64,000 nucleotides of DNA from Lacrimispora xylanisolvens (GTDB lineage Bacteria; Bacillota; Clostridia; Lachnospirales; Lachnospiraceae), in contig NZ_PTJA01000015.1 of the NCBI RefSeq assembly GCF_002934545.1, forward strand, positions 1 through 64,000, in the 5' to 3' direction. Below, in pieces: positions 1 to 7,088 of this stretch. A program made the translations under genes and the position numbers. The notes below the pieces were generated by a model. It had not been told where the DNA came from and did not search any database. It saw nothing but the letters and a program-made list of their open reading frames with translations. Within the stretch, counting starts at the first letter, position 1. Each line of letters begins with the position of its first letter.

Positions 1-54
1 GCAGACCTACATTTATTTTAGCACAGGAGTAACTTATATCTAAAGATCAGCCCT

Positions 55-83
55 CCCCCTGCATAGCAGGGGGTTTATTTTTT
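55..83 (+). terminator. Rho-independent terminator, + strand
   Basis: An 8-bp G+C-rich stem (55-62 with 66-73, three-base loop) is followed by a T-rich run. It would end a plus-strand transcript entering from left of the window. No plus-strand gene is visible before it. Confidence 0.75.
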
Positions 84-95
84 ACTGTCACACAA

Positions 96-143
96 TTAAA
101 AGGTGACAACATGTCATTTATTATAATGACACCCTGTCACCTT
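96..143 (-). terminator. Nested hairpin terminator of the ispE-gntR operon
   Basis: Outer arms 100-108 and 135-143 (9 bp) enclose inner arms 112-118 and 125-131 (7 bp), separated by a 3x3 internal loop. Read on the minus strand, the hairpin is followed by TTTTAATT, so it probably ends the operon whose last gene is the 63-residue protein at 186-377. Confidence 0.6.
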
Positions 144-185
144 GTCAACAAAGGTTATATTTATTTAATAATTTTCCAGATTAGT

Positions 186-377
186 TTATTTATTCCTGTC
201 CAGATATTCTTTTAACGCTTCATCACTTTCCTCAATCCATAAGTCCTCTTCCTCTTCATTAAGTCCCAGGAAAGTAGCAAGCGTGTCTGATGTAGTGCTG
301 TTATTCCATTCGTCAATATAATCGTCGATTGCCTCAAAATCGATTTCACCAGCCAGATATTTTTCTTTAAATGTCAT
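186..377 (-). CDS. Small acidic hypothetical protein, 63 aa
   Basis: I do not recognise a named family. The product is 63 residues and strongly acidic (many Glu and Asp, net negative), with a run of four Glu near residue 41. There is no signal peptide, membrane segment or cysteine, so it is probably cytosolic. It is preceded by an AGAGGA ribosome site, lies 13 bases after the stop of the GntR regulator and is followed by a hairpin terminator, so it reads as the last gene of the ispE-gntR operon. The composition suggests a small protein-binding or adaptor protein, but nothing in the sequence shows a function. Confidence 0.7.
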   Translation of the reverse strand: MTFKEKYLAGEIDFEAIDDYIDEWNNSTTSDTLATFLGLNEEEEDLWIEESDEALKEYLDRNK

Positions 378-390
378 ATCAATCCTCTTT

Positions 391-1065
391 CTATTCCTGT
401 CCCTTAATGTTTTTGGATACTGTAATTTCCTGATTGTCGATATGTTCCCGCATAGCTACCTTAGCTTCATCCACTCTGCGCTGTCTTACTGCTTTTAATA
501 TGTTGTCATGCTCTAATAGAAGTACCTGACGTTTATCTTCATCTTTAATATATTCCAGTCGGTACCGGTACATCTGCTCTCTTAAATTATTAATCATCTG
601 TATCAGTCGGTCGTTACAGGTACCTCTGTAGATCACATCATGATAAGCCTCATCTGTCTCAGCAATATCCATAGGTCTTCCTTTCAGCACTGCATTCCGA
701 AACTGATCCTGCTTCATCTCCAGTTCAGCAACCGCCTCCGGTGTCATACGCTGACAGGCGAGTTCAATCGCAAGCTCTTCCAATGAACGGCGTACTTCCA
801 ACACATCTCTTAAGCTTTTCTCGGAAATTTTAGCCACTTCGGCTCCTTTTCTCGGAATCATGAGAACCAGGCCTTCCAGTTCCAGCTTACGGATTGCTTC
901 CCTGATGGGGGTACGGCTGACCCCGAGACGCTCTGCCAGCTGAATCTCCATCAGACGTTCCCCTGGTGCCAGCTCTCCTTTTAGTATTGCCTGCCTTAAG
1001 GTATTAAATACCACATCACGAAGCGGCAGATATTCATTCATATTGACTTTTAAATCATTACCCAT
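391..1065 (-). CDS. GntR-family transcriptional regulator, FCD subfamily
   Basis: The 224-residue protein has an N-terminal GntR winged helix-turn-helix (about residues 16-79, including GVSRTPIREAIRKLE) and a C-terminal all-helical FCD ligand domain (about 84-212). The FCD domain carries the usual metal-ligand histidines, in DEAYHDVI, EHDNIL and REHIDN. Family members sense small organic acids or sugars and usually repress; the ligand here is unknown. AAGGAGG lies 6 bases before ATG 1065, and this start overlaps the end of ispE by 8 bases, indicating translational coupling. A TGTATACA palindrome at the operon promoter (2012-2019) is a plausible autoregulatory site. Confidence 0.93.
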   Translation of the reverse strand: MGNDLKVNMNEYLPLRDVVFNTLRQAILKGELAPGERLMEIQLAERLGVSRTPIREAIRKLELEGLVLMIPRKGAEVAKISEKSLRDVLEVRRSLEELAIELACQRMTPEAVAELEMKQDQFRNAVLKGRPMDIAETDEAYHDVIYRGTCNDRLIQMINNLREQMYRYRLEYIKDEDKRQVLLLEHDNILKAVRQRRVDEAKVAMREHIDNQEITVSKNIKGQE

Positions 1066-1960
1066 TGGGTACCTCCTTGGTGTTATAAAAATTCGTTAAA
1101 TAAACTTGTTTCGCCAGATTCCTGCATTCTCCATACCGCAGTTCTTCATATGCTCTGCCTGCAGCGATGGGATTCGTAAAGATGCCAAAAACTGTAGGAC
1201 CGCTTCCGCTCATCAGTGAATTAACCGCACCCAGCTCCTTCAGTTTTTCTTTTATGTCCGCTATCACGGGATATTCCGGGATAGTTACAGTCTCTAATAC
1301 ATTACCAAGGCGCTCTGACACCTTGTAAATGTCATGACTTTTAATCGCCTCTATCATGCCGTCAATATCCGGATGATCTTCCTTTTTTAGTCCTTCCAGA
1401 TTCAGATGGTCATAAACGAACTTGGTGGAAACGCTTACGGAAGGCTTTGCAATCAGCACCTGACACTGGGGCATATCTGTCAGAGGGGTGAGTATTTCTC
1501 CGATTCCTTCTGATAAAGCGGTTCCTCTCATAATACAGTAAGGAACATCTGCTCCAATCTTAACGCCACGGTTCATGAGTTCTTCCCTTGTAAGTCCAAG
1601 CTGAAACATCTTATTTACCCCAAACAGCACTGCGGCAGCATCGCTGCTTCCTCCCGCCATACCTGCGGAAACCGGGATAAACTTTTTTAGATGAATCCGG
1701 ATCCCATGAGGAACATGGAATTCATCCATAAGTAGCTTTGCCGCTTTGTAAACAAGATTGTTTTCATTCACCGGCAAATAGTACAAATTTGTAACGACTT
1801 CAATCCCAGGTGTTTCTTTTAAATATATATCAATCTTATCATATAGACCCACAGTCTGCATGATCATCCGAACTTCATGGTAACCATCATCCCGCTTTCT
1901 TAACACGTCTAACCCCAGATTAATCTTTCCATAGGCCTTTAATCCCAGATGTCTTATCAT
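1058..1960 (-). CDS. ispE: 4-diphosphocytidyl-2-C-methyl-D-erythritol kinase
   Basis: IspE phosphorylates CDP-methylerythritol in the cytosolic MEP pathway to isoprenoid precursors. The 300-residue product has the GHMP-kinase layout: an N-terminal KINLGLDV strand, the phosphate-binding loop PVSAGMAGGSSDAAA about one third of the way in, and a C-terminal SLMSGSGPTVFGIF motif. The length is normal for the family. The chosen start is ATG 1960, about 10 bases after GAGGG; an in-frame TTG at 1966 sits too close to that site. The gene leads an operon with the GntR regulator and the small acidic protein. Coupling ispE to an FCD-type GntR gene recurs in Clostridia, as I recall from family knowledge. 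Confidence 0.96.
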   Translation of the reverse strand: MIRHLGLKAYGKINLGLDVLRKRDDGYHEVRMIMQTVGLYDKIDIYLKETPGIEVVTNLYYLPVNENNLVYKAAKLLMDEFHVPHGIRIHLKKFIPVSAGMAGGSSDAAAVLFGVNKMFQLGLTREELMNRGVKIGADVPYCIMRGTALSEGIGEILTPLTDMPQCQVLIAKPSVSVSTKFVYDHLNLEGLKKEDHPDIDGMIEAIKSHDIYKVSERLGNVLETVTIPEYPVIADIKEKLKELGAVNSLMSGSGPTVFGIFTNPIAAGRAYEELRYGECRNLAKQVYLTNFYNTKEVPNG

Positions 1961-2011
1961 AAGCAAACATCCCTCACTTTTCGGTTTTCGGATTGTATTT
2001 TTCTATTTTTT

Positions 2012-2054
2012 TGTATACAGTATTTATTATATACCCAAGTACATAAAAGCACAA
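2012..2054 (-). promoter_or_regulatory. ispE-gntR promoter with GntR-like operator
   Basis: On the minus strand there is a -35 TTGTGC (2054-2049), a 17-base spacer and a perfect -10 TATAAT (2031-2026). Just downstream, about at the start point, lies the palindrome TGTATACA (2012-2019). FCD-type GntR regulators often bind sites with a GTATAC core, so autoregulation is likely. Confidence 0.65.
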
Positions 2055-2145
2055 GTGTTTTATATTCTTTTGTCCATCCTTTATTCCATTAAAATTTTGT
2101 TAACTTTTCATAAATATTCATAATGTTGTTGTTAAAATTTTATAT

Positions 2146-2173
2146 TTGACATTCTCCAGGATCCATGTATAAT
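2146..2173 (+). promoter_or_regulatory. Sigma-A promoter of the PII-amt operon
   Basis: A perfect -35 TTGACA (2146-2151), a 16-base spacer and a perfect -10 TATAAT (2168-2173). Such a strong promoter in front of nitrogen-scavenging genes suggests that control acts after initiation, at the hairpin just downstream. Confidence 0.85.
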
Positions 2174-2188
2174 GTTGTTATAACGAAC

Positions 2189-2221
2189 GAGGGCGTTCCA
2201 TAAGCGGAACTGCTCTTTTTT
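2189..2221 (+). terminator. Leader terminator-like hairpin (possible attenuator) before PII gene
   Basis: Arms 2191-2199 and 2206-2215 form about nine pairs with one bulged T and one G-T pair, around the hexaloop ATAAGC, followed directly by six T. It sits about 10 bases into the transcript and 30 bases before the gene. This is the layout of a transcription attenuator. Confidence 0.65.
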
Positions 2222-2250
2222 GTGTTATCAACTTAAGGAGGTAGTGCTGT

Positions 2251-2589
2251 ATGAAAAAATTGGAAATTATCATCAGGCCGGAAAAGCTCGAAAACCTGAA
2301 GGCAGTACTGGAAGGCTGTAAAGTTAACGGGCTTATGATCAGCAATGTCATGGGTTATGGAAATCAGAAAGGCTATACTCAGATGTACCGTGGTACCAAG
2401 TATAATGTAAATCTGCTCCCTAAAGTTAAAGTTGAGACAGTCGTACCAAAAGAGCTGGCTGATCCAATTATTGACGCAGTCGTGGAAGAAATTAATACCG
2501 GTACATTTGGAGACGGTAAAATATTCGTCTACGATGTTCAGGATGCAGTACGAATCCGAACTGGGGAACACGGCCGGGAGGCATTGTAG
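2251..2589 (+). CDS. glnB: P-II family nitrogen regulatory protein
   Basis: A trimeric cytosolic sensor of 2-oxoglutarate and ATP/ADP that gates ammonium uptake and nitrogen metabolism. The 112-residue product has the whole PII fold: N-terminal KLEIIIRPEKLE, a T-loop around residues 37-55 with QKGYTQMYRG and the conserved tyrosine equivalent to Tyr51 (in TKYNV), the B-loop NTGTFGDGKIFV (about 82-93) and a C-terminal RIRTGEHG. The start follows AAGGAGG. It is followed after 138 bases by the ammonium transporter, the usual GlnK-AmtB pairing, so it probably blocks that channel directly. No adenylyl- or uridylyltransferase gene is nearby. Confidence 0.96.
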   Translation: MKKLEIIIRPEKLENLKAVLEGCKVNGLMISNVMGYGNQKGYTQMYRGTKYNVNLLPKVKVETVVPKELADPIIDAVVEEINTGTFGDGKIFVYDVQDAVRIRTGEHGREAL

Positions 2590-2639
2590 AAAAAACGGAA
2601 AGATATCAACTGAATATGGAATGAATATAAATTATCGAT

Positions 2640-2680
2640 GAGGATAATTGCCTTCACAAAGGCAGTTATCCTCTTTTATT
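2640..2680 (+). terminator. Intercistronic hairpin between PII gene and amt
   Basis: A 15-bp stem (2640-2654 with 2659-2673, one G-T pair) is followed by TTTTATTTT. It looks like an intrinsic terminator inside the operon and would lower amt expression relative to the PII gene unless read through. No separate promoter for amt is obvious. Confidence 0.75.
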
Positions 2681-2727
2681 TTACATTCCATGCTAATCCA
2701 TTATAAAATTCAGGAGGAGTTATAATT

Positions 2728-3939
2728 ATGGAAAATACAACTTTATTACTAAACATTATATGGACTATGCTGGGTGCAATTTTAGTCTACTTTATGCAGG
2801 CAGGTTTCGCATTGGTTGAGACTGGTTTTACAAGAGCAAAAAACGCAGGAAATATTTGTATGAAGAACATGATGGATTTTGTCCTTGGTTCTCTTTTCTT
2901 CTTCATTTTAGGTTTTCCCCTTATGTTCGGAAACAACATCGGTGGAATCCTGGGTGGATCCGGATTCTTTAATCCCTATTCCCTTGCAGACTCCGACGGA
3001 CTTTTCAATGGTCTTCCCATTGCTGTATTTATGATCTTTCATACGGTTTTCTGTGCCACATCTGCTACCATCGTTTCCGGTGCAATGGCAGAACGTACTA
3101 AATTTTCTTCCTATTTAGTCTATTCCGCTTGTATCAGCGTTTTTATCTATCCCATTACCGGTCACTGGATCTGGGGCGGCGGCTGGCTGTCAAGTATCGG
3201 ATTCCATGATTTCGCAGGTTCTACAGCCGTTCATATGGTAGGCGGTATATGCGCGCTGGTAGGAGCAAAGATTGTGGGTCCCCGTATCGGAAAATATAAT
3301 GAGGACGGGACTCCCAATGCAATTCCGGGACACAATATTCCTTTGGGTGTACTTGGTGTATTTATTCTCTGGTTCTGCTGGTTCGGTTTTAACTGTGGTT
3401 CAACAACTGCAGCCACCACAACTCTTGGGGATATTGCCATGACCACAAACCTGGCTGCTGCTGCTTCTACTCTGGCTACTCTTTTATTTACCTGGAAACG
3501 TTACGGCAAGCCAGATGTATCCATGACTCTTAACGGTTCTTTGGCCGGTCTGGTAGCGATTACAGCGGGCTGTGACATAGTCACTCCTTATGAAGCGATT
3601 ATCATTGGTGCCATTGCTGGTGTGTTTATTGTCTTAGCCATAGAATTTGTTGATAAAGTTTTAAGAGTAGATGATCCGGTTGGAGCCATTGGCGTACACG
3701 GCGGCTGCGGACTTCTTGGTACTCTGCTTGCAGGTGTATTTGGAGAAGGAGCAAATTTCCTTACCCAGCTTATTGGGGTTTCAGTGGTATTGATTTATAC
3801 GGGTTTCATGGCATTTATCATCTTCACCATACTTAAGAAAACCATCGGCTTACGGGTATCTGATCAGGAACAGTCAGATGGTCTGGATCTTCACGAACAC
3901 GGAATGACTGCTTATGCTGGTTTCCGCATCGACAAATAA
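2728..3939 (+). CDS. amt: Ammonium transporter, Amt/MEP/Rh family
   Basis: A trimeric inner-membrane ammonium channel. The 403-residue product has about 11 hydrophobic segments, with conserved family stretches MQAGFALVETGFTRAKN near residue 24, GHWIWGGGWL near 145, the pore-histidine region STAVHMVGG near 165, and GAIGVHGGCG near 328 carrying the second pore histidine. The N-terminus starts directly with the first membrane helix. AGGAGGAG precedes the ATG by 10 bases. It is cotranscribed with, and probably gated by, the upstream PII protein. The pair points to growth under ammonium limitation. Confidence 0.97.
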   Translation: MENTTLLLNIIWTMLGAILVYFMQAGFALVETGFTRAKNAGNICMKNMMDFVLGSLFFFILGFPLMFGNNIGGILGGSGFFNPYSLADSDGLFNGLPIAVFMIFHTVFCATSATIVSGAMAERTKFSSYLVYSACISVFIYPITGHWIWGGGWLSSIGFHDFAGSTAVHMVGGICALVGAKIVGPRIGKYNEDGTPNAIPGHNIPLGVLGVFILWFCWFGFNCGSTTAATTTLGDIAMTTNLAAAASTLATLLFTWKRYGKPDVSMTLNGSLAGLVAITAGCDIVTPYEAIIIGAIAGVFIVLAIEFVDKVLRVDDPVGAIGVHGGCGLLGTLLAGVFGEGANFLTQLIGVSVVLIYTGFMAFIIFTILKKTIGLRVSDQEQSDGLDLHEHGMTAYAGFRIDK

Positions 3940-3975
3940 TTGCTTTCCCTCATATTTTTATATATCATACTTCCG

Positions 3976-4008
3976 AAAAATCCCGGCAGAACACCGCCGG
4001 GGTTTTTC
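3976..4008. terminator. Bidirectional terminator between amt and alarmone synthetase gene
   Basis: Stem CCCGGC/GCCGGG (3982-3987 with 3996-4001), flanked by AAAAAT on the left and GTTTTT on the right. It serves the two convergent genes. Confidence 0.85.
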
Positions 4009-4015
4009 CTTGCCA

Positions 4016-4600
4016 TCAATCCGATAAAAACCCTTCCATCTCTTCCTCCATCTGTTTTAAAGCAGCACTATAGTTGATAAACTCTGCCGCTGCCTCATCC
4101 TTTTTTTCCCCCTTGTAGCAGATTCGATGCTCCATGCTGGCCCACAGATCCATGGACATCGTCCGAAGCTGTACTTCTACGGGATAATACTCCATGCCAT
4201 CTGTATGGTAAACCGGAACTCCGAACACAATGTGATAACTTCTGTATCCGTTTCCTTTTGGTGTCCTGATATAATCACTTTCCTTTATTACTACAATGTC
4301 TGTCTGCTTTCGCAGCAGATCGACAATCCCATAGATATCTCTCACAAAATAACAGATCACCCGGATTCCCCCAATATCAGTCAGGCAGTTTCTGGCTGCA
4401 TCTGTGGTAGTATCGTTTCCACATTTGATTAATTTATTTTCAATGCTTTCTTTCTGTTTTATCCGGTACTGAACATGATGAATGGGATAATTCAGCTGCT
4501 TCCTTCTGTAATCCTTATTCAGCACATCGATCCTGACCTGTATGTTATTCAGCGCATCTTCGTAGGGCTGAATGAAACTTAAGTATTCTTCTTCGGTCAT
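4016..4600 (-). CDS. Small alarmone synthetase, RelA/SpoT nucleotidyltransferase domain (YjbM/RelQ-like)
   Basis: Predicted to transfer pyrophosphate from ATP to GDP or GTP, making (p)ppGpp without a hydrolase domain. The 194-residue product contains the RelA/SpoT synthetase core only: DIGGIRVICYFVRDIY, the substrate loop GNGYRSYH (about residue 120) and PVEVQLRTMSMDLWASMEHR, with no HD domain and no TGS or ACT domain. The length fits YjbM/YwaC-type enzymes. GGAGG lies 6 bases before ATG 4600; an upstream in-frame ATG at 4636 lacks a ribosome site. It stands alone, convergent with amt, and is probably an auxiliary stress-induced synthetase. Confidence 0.92.
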   Translation of the reverse strand: MTEEEYLSFIQPYEDALNNIQVRIDVLNKDYRRKQLNYPIHHVQYRIKQKESIENKLIKCGNDTTTDAARNCLTDIGGIRVICYFVRDIYGIVDLLRKQTDIVVIKESDYIRTPKGNGYRSYHIVFGVPVYHTDGMEYYPVEVQLRTMSMDLWASMEHRICYKGEKKDEAAAEFINYSAALKQMEEEMEGFLSD

Positions 4601-4691
4601 ACTCTGCCTCCAAAACATTTGTTGTATCAATCTCAAGTATATCGTTTTTTTGTGTCCATAGCGTGTCCAAACTTTGAACGATCATGGATAC

Positions 4692-4730
4692 AAAAAAAGG
4701 TCCCCTTGGGACTTTAAAATCCAGGGGACC
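4692..4730 (-). terminator. Terminator of the DUF624 gene
   Basis: Read on the minus strand, a GGTCCCCT stem closes with AGGGGACC and is followed by seven T. It lies just beyond the stop of the gene at 4747-5520. Confidence 0.85.
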
Positions 4731-4746
4731 GGTGTAATCTGTCTTT

Positions 4747-5520
4747 TTACTCTGTTCTGTCATCGTCTGTAAGTTTCTGGTCGTCAATCTTTATCTGTGC
4801 TTCATCACCCTTTGCCATCAAAATACTGCTTACAGGTTCATTGTCATCGGAAAATAACGGCCTTAACCCCTCTTCCTCTGCCCGCTCTTCCTTTGGCATA
4901 TAAATATTAAATACCGGCGATAAGATATAGGAATTAATAAATGCCAAAAGCGGAAAACCAAACAGCATAAAAATCATCAGTACAGGCGGAATCAGAAATA
5001 CAAAACCGGCAGCGACCAGCACACCATCTATGACGATCATACCAATTGTCCGGAATAAATGGCGGATGGACATAAAGAATGCATTAAAAAATGTACGCTT
5101 AAGCGGATTATAAAATCTGGACTGAAGCGGGAAAATATACATGGTTACAGCGGCATAGATTAAAGCCATTGCCAAAAATACGGTAAGCATAACCGTCTTA
5201 ACCGTGGAAGAACCATTAAAAAGCCGGGCAAAGAAATATAAATCCACGCCCAGAATGGCTCCTGCCAAAAGAAGGATCAGCCAGATTATGGTAGACTGCT
5301 TGAAATTCTCTTTAAAGGATTTAAAAAAGGAGCGGATCGTATAGCCGTCATCGTCTCTAGCAAGCTTCAGCGTCACATAATACACGGCAGTTGTAGAGGC
5401 CCCTATGGTGAAAACCGGGAGACTGCAGACCAGCCATAAAACATTTAGAATAATTAAATCTCCGAACTTGCCGATAAAACGCCAGACCGGATTATCATAA
5501 TTAAAAAATCCAGATAACAT
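4747..5520 (-). CDS. DUF624 (YesL-like) membrane protein
   Basis: A 257-residue integral membrane protein of the YesL/DUF624 family, which in Firmicutes often accompanies carbohydrate transport genes; its molecular role is not established. It begins with the family-typical MLSGFFNYDNPVWRFIGKFG, followed by five or so hydrophobic segments (about residues 22-48, 75-95, 105-130, 145-165, 170-195). The hydrophilic, acidic C-terminal tail (about 208-257) is rich in Asp and Glu and is presumably cytoplasmic. No sugar-transport gene is adjacent here. It is divergent from the bitopic membrane protein at 5696, and a strong terminator follows. Confidence 0.88.
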   Translation of the reverse strand: MLSGFFNYDNPVWRFIGKFGDLIILNVLWLVCSLPVFTIGASTTAVYYVTLKLARDDDGYTIRSFFKSFKENFKQSTIIWLILLLAGAILGVDLYFFARLFNGSSTVKTVMLTVFLAMALIYAAVTMYIFPLQSRFYNPLKRTFFNAFFMSIRHLFRTIGMIVIDGVLVAAGFVFLIPPVLMIFMLFGFPLLAFINSYILSPVFNIYMPKEERAEEEGLRPLFSDDNEPVSSILMAKGDEAQIKIDDQKLTDDDRTE

Positions 5521-5645
5521 ATGTCATTCCCCTTCTCTCGTTAACGTCAAAAATTATTATAGCGGATTTATTTTTAAAAAGCAAACATTCTCCCCCATTT
5601 CATCAATTTTTTATAATTATATATGGAGGAAATTTGTTAAATCTG

Positions 5646-5654
5646 TGATATAAT
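5646..5654 (+). promoter_or_regulatory. Extended -10 promoter
   Basis: TGATATAAT (5646-5654) lies about 40 bases before the gene at 5696. There is no good -35 at 17 bases. The extended TG probably compensates. Confidence 0.55.
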
Positions 5655-5695
5655 CATAAAAGTATCCGGATTAAGAACAGAAAGAGGCGTATGAT

Positions 5696-6397
5696 ATGAC
5701 CCCCTATGAAGACAAAACTTTAAAAGACTCATTGCAGGAAGAAAAGAATAAGTTAAAGAATATGAGCTTAAAGGACAGACTATGGTACATCTGGGAATAC
5801 TATAAGATACCCATAATCGGAACTGTAGTAGCTGTTTTCCTTATTTTCTCTATTTTCTCTGCAGTACACAATAACCGGTTTGAAACTGCTCTTTCCTGCG
5901 TCATTTTAAACAGTCAGCCTGACAGTGAAAAGGACCTGGTAAGCGAATATTTTGACCAGGGCTTTCGTGAGTATCTGGGTCTGGCCGATGAGACCAAGAT
6001 TGATGTGGACCACTCCATGTCCATAAGTTTTGATAATTCCAATATGACTGAATTCACCTACGCAGAGCTGGCAAAGCTGTCTGCCCTGATCTCCAGCAAA
6101 GAGTTGGACGTTATGATCGCAAGAAAGGACAGCATCGACCACTTCGGTGAGATGGGCGGCTTCTTAGACTTAAAGGAGGTTCTCCCCCCTGACGTCTACG
6201 ACCAGGTAAAGGATCAGCTCTATGAGGTCACCAATTCAGAAACTGGTGAGACAATTGCCTGTGGAATTAAAATTGGTAATACGGATTTCCTGAAGAAGAC
6301 AGGTTTAACCATGAATGATCCGATTTTAGGTATTATAAGCAATTCCACTCGTACAGACACTGCGGTGAAGCTGATCCGCTATGTGTACGGGCTGTAA
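5696..6397 (+). CDS. Bitopic membrane protein with extracytoplasmic domain, unknown function
   Basis: I do not recognise a named family beyond similar proteins of Clostridia. The 233-residue product has a charged cytoplasmic N-terminus (residues 1-38), one transmembrane helix (about 39-60, PIIGTVVAVFLIFSIFSAV) and an extracytoplasmic domain of about 170 residues. The outer domain has features of a degenerate substrate-binding-protein lobe (ELDVMIARKDSIDHFGEMGGFLDL resembles the hinge region of extracellular solute-binding proteins). The gene is divergent from the DUF624 gene. Its last 65 bases overlap, on the opposite strand, the end of the acetyltransferase gene. Confidence 0.8.
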   Translation: MTPYEDKTLKDSLQEEKNKLKNMSLKDRLWYIWEYYKIPIIGTVVAVFLIFSIFSAVHNNRFETALSCVILNSQPDSEKDLVSEYFDQGFREYLGLADETKIDVDHSMSISFDNSNMTEFTYAELAKLSALISSKELDVMIARKDSIDHFGEMGGFLDLKEVLPPDVYDQVKDQLYEVTNSETGETIACGIKIGNTDFLKKTGLTMNDPILGIISNSTRTDTAVKLIRYVYGL

Positions 6398-7085
6398 GTT
6401 GAAATCCCAGACTTTTTAAAAGGCTGACAGAGGCACGGTTTTCTTCCAGAACTCTGGCGTAGATCTTTTCTGTCAGGGAAGAAGAGGCGGCATATGTTAA
6501 AATCGCCTGACATGCTTCTTTCGCATATCCCTGGCGCCTGTAAGGTGTAAAAATATGATATCCCAGTTCCAGCGGGGTATCATTTTTTTTCATGAGGGAG
6601 TTCAACTCCTCATTTTCCCCAGGATCAAAATTAAACAGCCCTGCTTTTCCCACAATGGTCTTTATTTCTCTGTCATAAAGAGCCCATATTCCATATTCGT
6701 AAAAACCATACTGCTGCCTGATGTAGCTCTGTAATGTGTTTCTGTCATAAAAAAGGGCTCCATTCTCTCCTCCGTCCGGCTCTTTTAGTATTTCATCTGC
6801 GTCAGCCGTCACAAACTCCCGGATCAGAAGACGTCTGGTGTCTGTTATATTCCAGGGCATTCCTTCTTTTCTTCGGACCACCCGTTCCATAAGTTCCGAT
6901 GTAACATCCTCATAAGATTCCACCAGATAGGAAGCTGGCGAGAGACACTGGTCCGTCCGATTTCGGTCCCATAAACCAATAACAGCCCTGCCTTCTGCTA
7001 AAGCAGAGCGCAGGGCTTCATATTCGTCTGATATGGTAACCTGGAAATTCTTCCCTTCAATGGTAATCTCCCGTTCCCACACCAT
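6333..7085 (-). CDS. GNAT-family N-acetyltransferase
   Basis: Predicted cytosolic acetyl-CoA-dependent acetyltransferase of the RimJ-like subgroup; the substrate is unknown. The GNAT fold occupies about residues 95-245 of the 250-residue product: YGIWALYDREIKTIVGKAGL in the central sheet, ELGYHIFTPYRRQGYAKEA as the acetyl-CoA pyrophosphate loop (RRQGYA), and RVLEENRASVSLLKSLGF near the end. The N-terminal 90 residues lack an obvious domain. The ATG at 7085 lies 3 bases after the cyclophilin stop, and its GGAG site is inside the end of that gene, so the two form one operon. The 3' end overlaps the convergent gene at 5696-6397 by 65 bases. Confidence 0.88.
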   Translation of the reverse strand: MVWEREITIEGKNFQVTISDEYEALRSALAEGRAVIGLWDRNRTDQCLSPASYLVESYEDVTSELMERVVRRKEGMPWNITDTRRLLIREFVTADADEILKEPDGGENGALFYDRNTLQSYIRQQYGFYEYGIWALYDREIKTIVGKAGLFNFDPGENEELNSLMKKNDTPLELGYHIFTPYRRQGYAKEACQAILTYAASSSLTEKIYARVLEENRASVSLLKSLGFQLTARTHSGSASPQCLYEWNCL

Positions 7086-7088
7086 AAT

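Noticed and set aside
2189-2221. ANTAR-type dual hairpin in the PII leader
   Set aside because: Only one convincing hairpin is present, and its hexaloop does not have the A1/G4 pattern. The general attenuator interpretation is kept instead.
2233-2571. 112-residue ORF antisense to the PII gene
   Set aside because: It is an exact shadow of a highly conserved gene on the other strand, with cysteine- and phenylalanine-rich composition and no ribosome site.
4545-4787. 80-residue minus-strand ORF spanning the SAS and DUF624 ends
   Set aside because: It overlaps the start of the alarmone synthetase gene and the DUF624 terminator hairpin, has no family resemblance and no proper ribosome site. It is an out-of-frame artefact.
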